A DNA stretch of 64,000 bases from an uncultured Chitinophaga sp. GTDB taxonomy: Bacteria; Bacteroidota; Bacteroidia; Chitinophagales; Chitinophagaceae. Numbering within the stretch: the first letter of the stretch is position 1; every line of letters starts with the position of its first letter. Positions 62,736 through 64,000 of this stretch are shown one piece after another. The stretch is from contig NZ_CALEJS010000015.1 in NCBI RefSeq assembly GCF_937898475.1, forward strand, positions 372,001-436,000. The letters run 5' to 3'. A program made the position numbers and the translations under genes. The notes beneath the pieces were generated by a model. The model was given only the letters and a program-made list of their open reading frames with translations, searched no databases and had not been told where the DNA came from.

Positions 62736-64000
62736 CTACATCAAAAAATTCTGCCGTGTTGAATCATAATGGTTATTACCATTATATATTATCGTAATCA
62801 ACCCATTACCCGTATTAAGCGTATTATGTTGTGTAAGATTCAGGTCATTTCTTGGCGCCATATCTATCACCCCGTCTGGCTGTATAATGCGGACAGGCCG
62901 GCGGAGCACAGAAGCGATCAATTGAGGCGCAAAATCCCCGCCCGCATTGTTCCAGCTATGATTGGTCAGGATACTCTCTACAATTTGATTCAACTGGTTA
63001 CCCGTAACAAATACCTGGAATGTAGCTGCGTTGTCAATGATCAGTTGCGCTATACGGTCGCGCAGCGTAAGTGCCGATGGAACATTCCCTCCATGAAATG
63101 CTATCTGGTCAAGAACGGCGTCATAAAAACAGTTGCCGGTGCCATCGATCTTCTGTAGCCTCACACCGTTTTGTTGCATCAAAGTATTCAGTTCCTTACC
63201 GCTCAGATCTACATCCTTATTCTCCTTTAGTTCAGAGATCCACTGGCGCAAAATACCTGCTGCCTGGGCTACTTCAGTAAACTTCTGGGAATCTCCCATT
63301 TTATCCGGGTGATATTGGGCAGATAGTTTGCGATATGAATCATTGACCTCTTTCTCAAAAGCGGGCAGCTTTAACAGGTCATGTGAAGATGCTACGGACA
63401 AGGATATACCGAGTAAACTCAATGCACCATTTACTGATTTCAGGGTAAGGCTGTTCATGGAAAGATATTCCTGCCTGTCCTCTTCACCTTCTTCATCACT
63501 GTCATCTGAGTAATAATCTTCCACGGTATCCATCAGGGTACCAAAGCGCTCTTCGCCAAGGTCTTTCTCGAGGCTGTCACTTTCATATTTATCTTTCTCC
63601 CTGGCCATACCAAACAAGGCGCGGCCGGCGATCTGGCCGCCTTTTTTGGCGCCTGCTCCCGGGGCCCAGGCCGATACAAATAATCCGTTTTTCCGGTTAA
63701 AGGCTTCCTTAAATGTAAGCTGCCCAAGGGCAATACGGCGCAACAGTGCGCGGGCCAGTTTATCAGCACCAGGTATACGGGTGCTGTGCGCCTCAATCAC
63801 CTGCGTCAGAAATATCAACAGGGTCCGGGCTTGTCCCTGTATATCCGTGGTAAGTCCCTTGTTCGTTTCTATTGTTTGTAAGATGTCAAAGGCCACCTCA
63901 GCGTCATTGCCTGCAAAGTTTTGTATAATCTCATCGTAGTTACTCTTTATGGTAGGATCATCAAACGATTCTGTGTCCAGCCTGAAGAAAGGCTGGCCGC
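62736..64000 (-). CDS. C-terminal part of a large protein with J-domain and OTU-like protease domain (partial)
   Basis: The frame is open to the window's right edge, so the N-terminus is missing (421 residues visible). The first visible residues read GQPFFRLDTESFDDPTIKSN. Numbering from GTG 63896, residues 1-125 are helical, and an acidic run (YYSDDSDEEGEED) lies near 128-140. A DnaJ-type J-domain spans about 155-220, with LLGIS, SYRKLSAQYHPDK (HPD at 196-198) and FTEVAQAAGILRQW. An OTU-like domain follows, from KIDGTGNCFYDAVLDQI (catalytic Cys 256), through SWNNAGGDFAPQLIASVL, to ITIIYNGNNHYDST (His 376). It ends 10 residues later. The shape, a toxin-like enzyme at the extreme C-terminus, suggests the effector end of a polymorphic or contractile-injection-delivered toxin. 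The whole-protein class is not known. Confidence 0.75.
   Translation of the reverse strand, partial: GQPFFRLDTESFDDPTIKSNYDEIIQNFAGNDAEVAFDILQTIETNKGLTTDIQGQARTLLIFLTQVIEAHSTRIPGADKLARALLRRIALGQLTFKEAFNRKNGLFVSAWAPGAGAKKGGQIAGRALFGMAREKDKYESDSLEKDLGEERFGTLMDTVEDYYSDDSDEEGEEDRQEYLSMNSLTLKSVNGALSLLGISLSVASSHDLLKLPAFEKEVNDSYRKLSAQYHPDKMGDSQKFTEVAQAAGILRQWISELKENKDVDLSGKELNTLMQQNGVRLQKIDGTGNCFYDAVLDQIAFHGGNVPSALTLRDRIAQLIIDNAATFQVFVTGNQLNQIVESILTNHSWNNAGGDFAPQLIASVLRRPVRIIQPDGVIDMAPRNDLNLTQHNTLNTGNGLITIIYNGNNHYDSTRQNFLM

Overview
The window looks like a chromosomal segment of a Bacteroidota bacterium, most likely Chitinophagaceae and close to Chitinophaga. The reasons are a SusC/SusD pair, giant secreted proteins with type IX (T9SS) C-terminal sorting tails, paired DUF4252 genes, Bacteroidota-type promoters (TAnnTTTG), very few Shine-Dalgarno sites, and roughly 50% GC. 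No tRNA, rRNA, CRISPR array or intact transposase was seen.

Layout. (1) 1-8200 is mostly housekeeping: a small secreted protein, an ECF sigma factor with a membrane partner and two DUF4252 proteins, a DUF721/DciA-like gene beside recF, pdhA, a TPR membrane protein, ribH, a LutA-like Fe-S protein and an EVE-domain protein. Almost every gap here holds a short-word inverted repeat array. (2) 8400-43130 is a large extracellular polysaccharide locus. It is bounded by two giant T9SS proteins (2119 and 1684 aa) that both start with a secreted esterase domain. The leftward block (24318 to 15001) encodes a Wzc-like chain-length protein with degenerate kinase motifs, two acyltransferases, a 35-aa membrane peptide, a Wzy-like polymerase, a short TolC-like protein, a small secreted esterase, an orphan gluconate-dehydrogenase subunit-3 protein and a glycosyltransferase. 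The rightward block (26481 to 34961) encodes a response regulator, an initiating sugar transferase with an unusual N-terminal domain, two GT2 enzymes, an asparagine synthase-like amidotransferase, a GT4, a methyltransferase and a GT14. A Wzx-like flippase and another GT4 follow. Lipid-linked repeat units would be started, extended, flipped and polymerised by these products. No Wza exporter is visible.

(3) 43200-57450 holds a GNAT/nitrilase fusion, a thiamine-binding protein, a broken NarL-type regulator divergent from susCD, a YeiH transporter, a fused SpmA/SpmB-like protein, ychF and a TonB-dependent receptor. (4) 57700-64000 is an accessory-looking surface/toxin region: a lipoprotein, a coiled-coil/barrel protein, a tail-fibre-like protein, and a second tail-fibre gene broken by a frameshift and by a 215-bp inverted-repeat element. 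A short AT-rich island follows with a 55-aa ORF and a DUF5063 gene. Convergent to it is the 3' part of a protein, cut by the window edge, carrying a DnaJ J-domain followed by an OTU-type cysteine protease domain.

The most striking candidate is this J-domain/OTU protein, which looks like the C-terminal effector part of a large secreted toxin. The next are the sugar transferase with a receiver-like N-terminus, the esterase-headed giant proteins flanking the polysaccharide locus, and the family of intergenic short-word inverted arrays.
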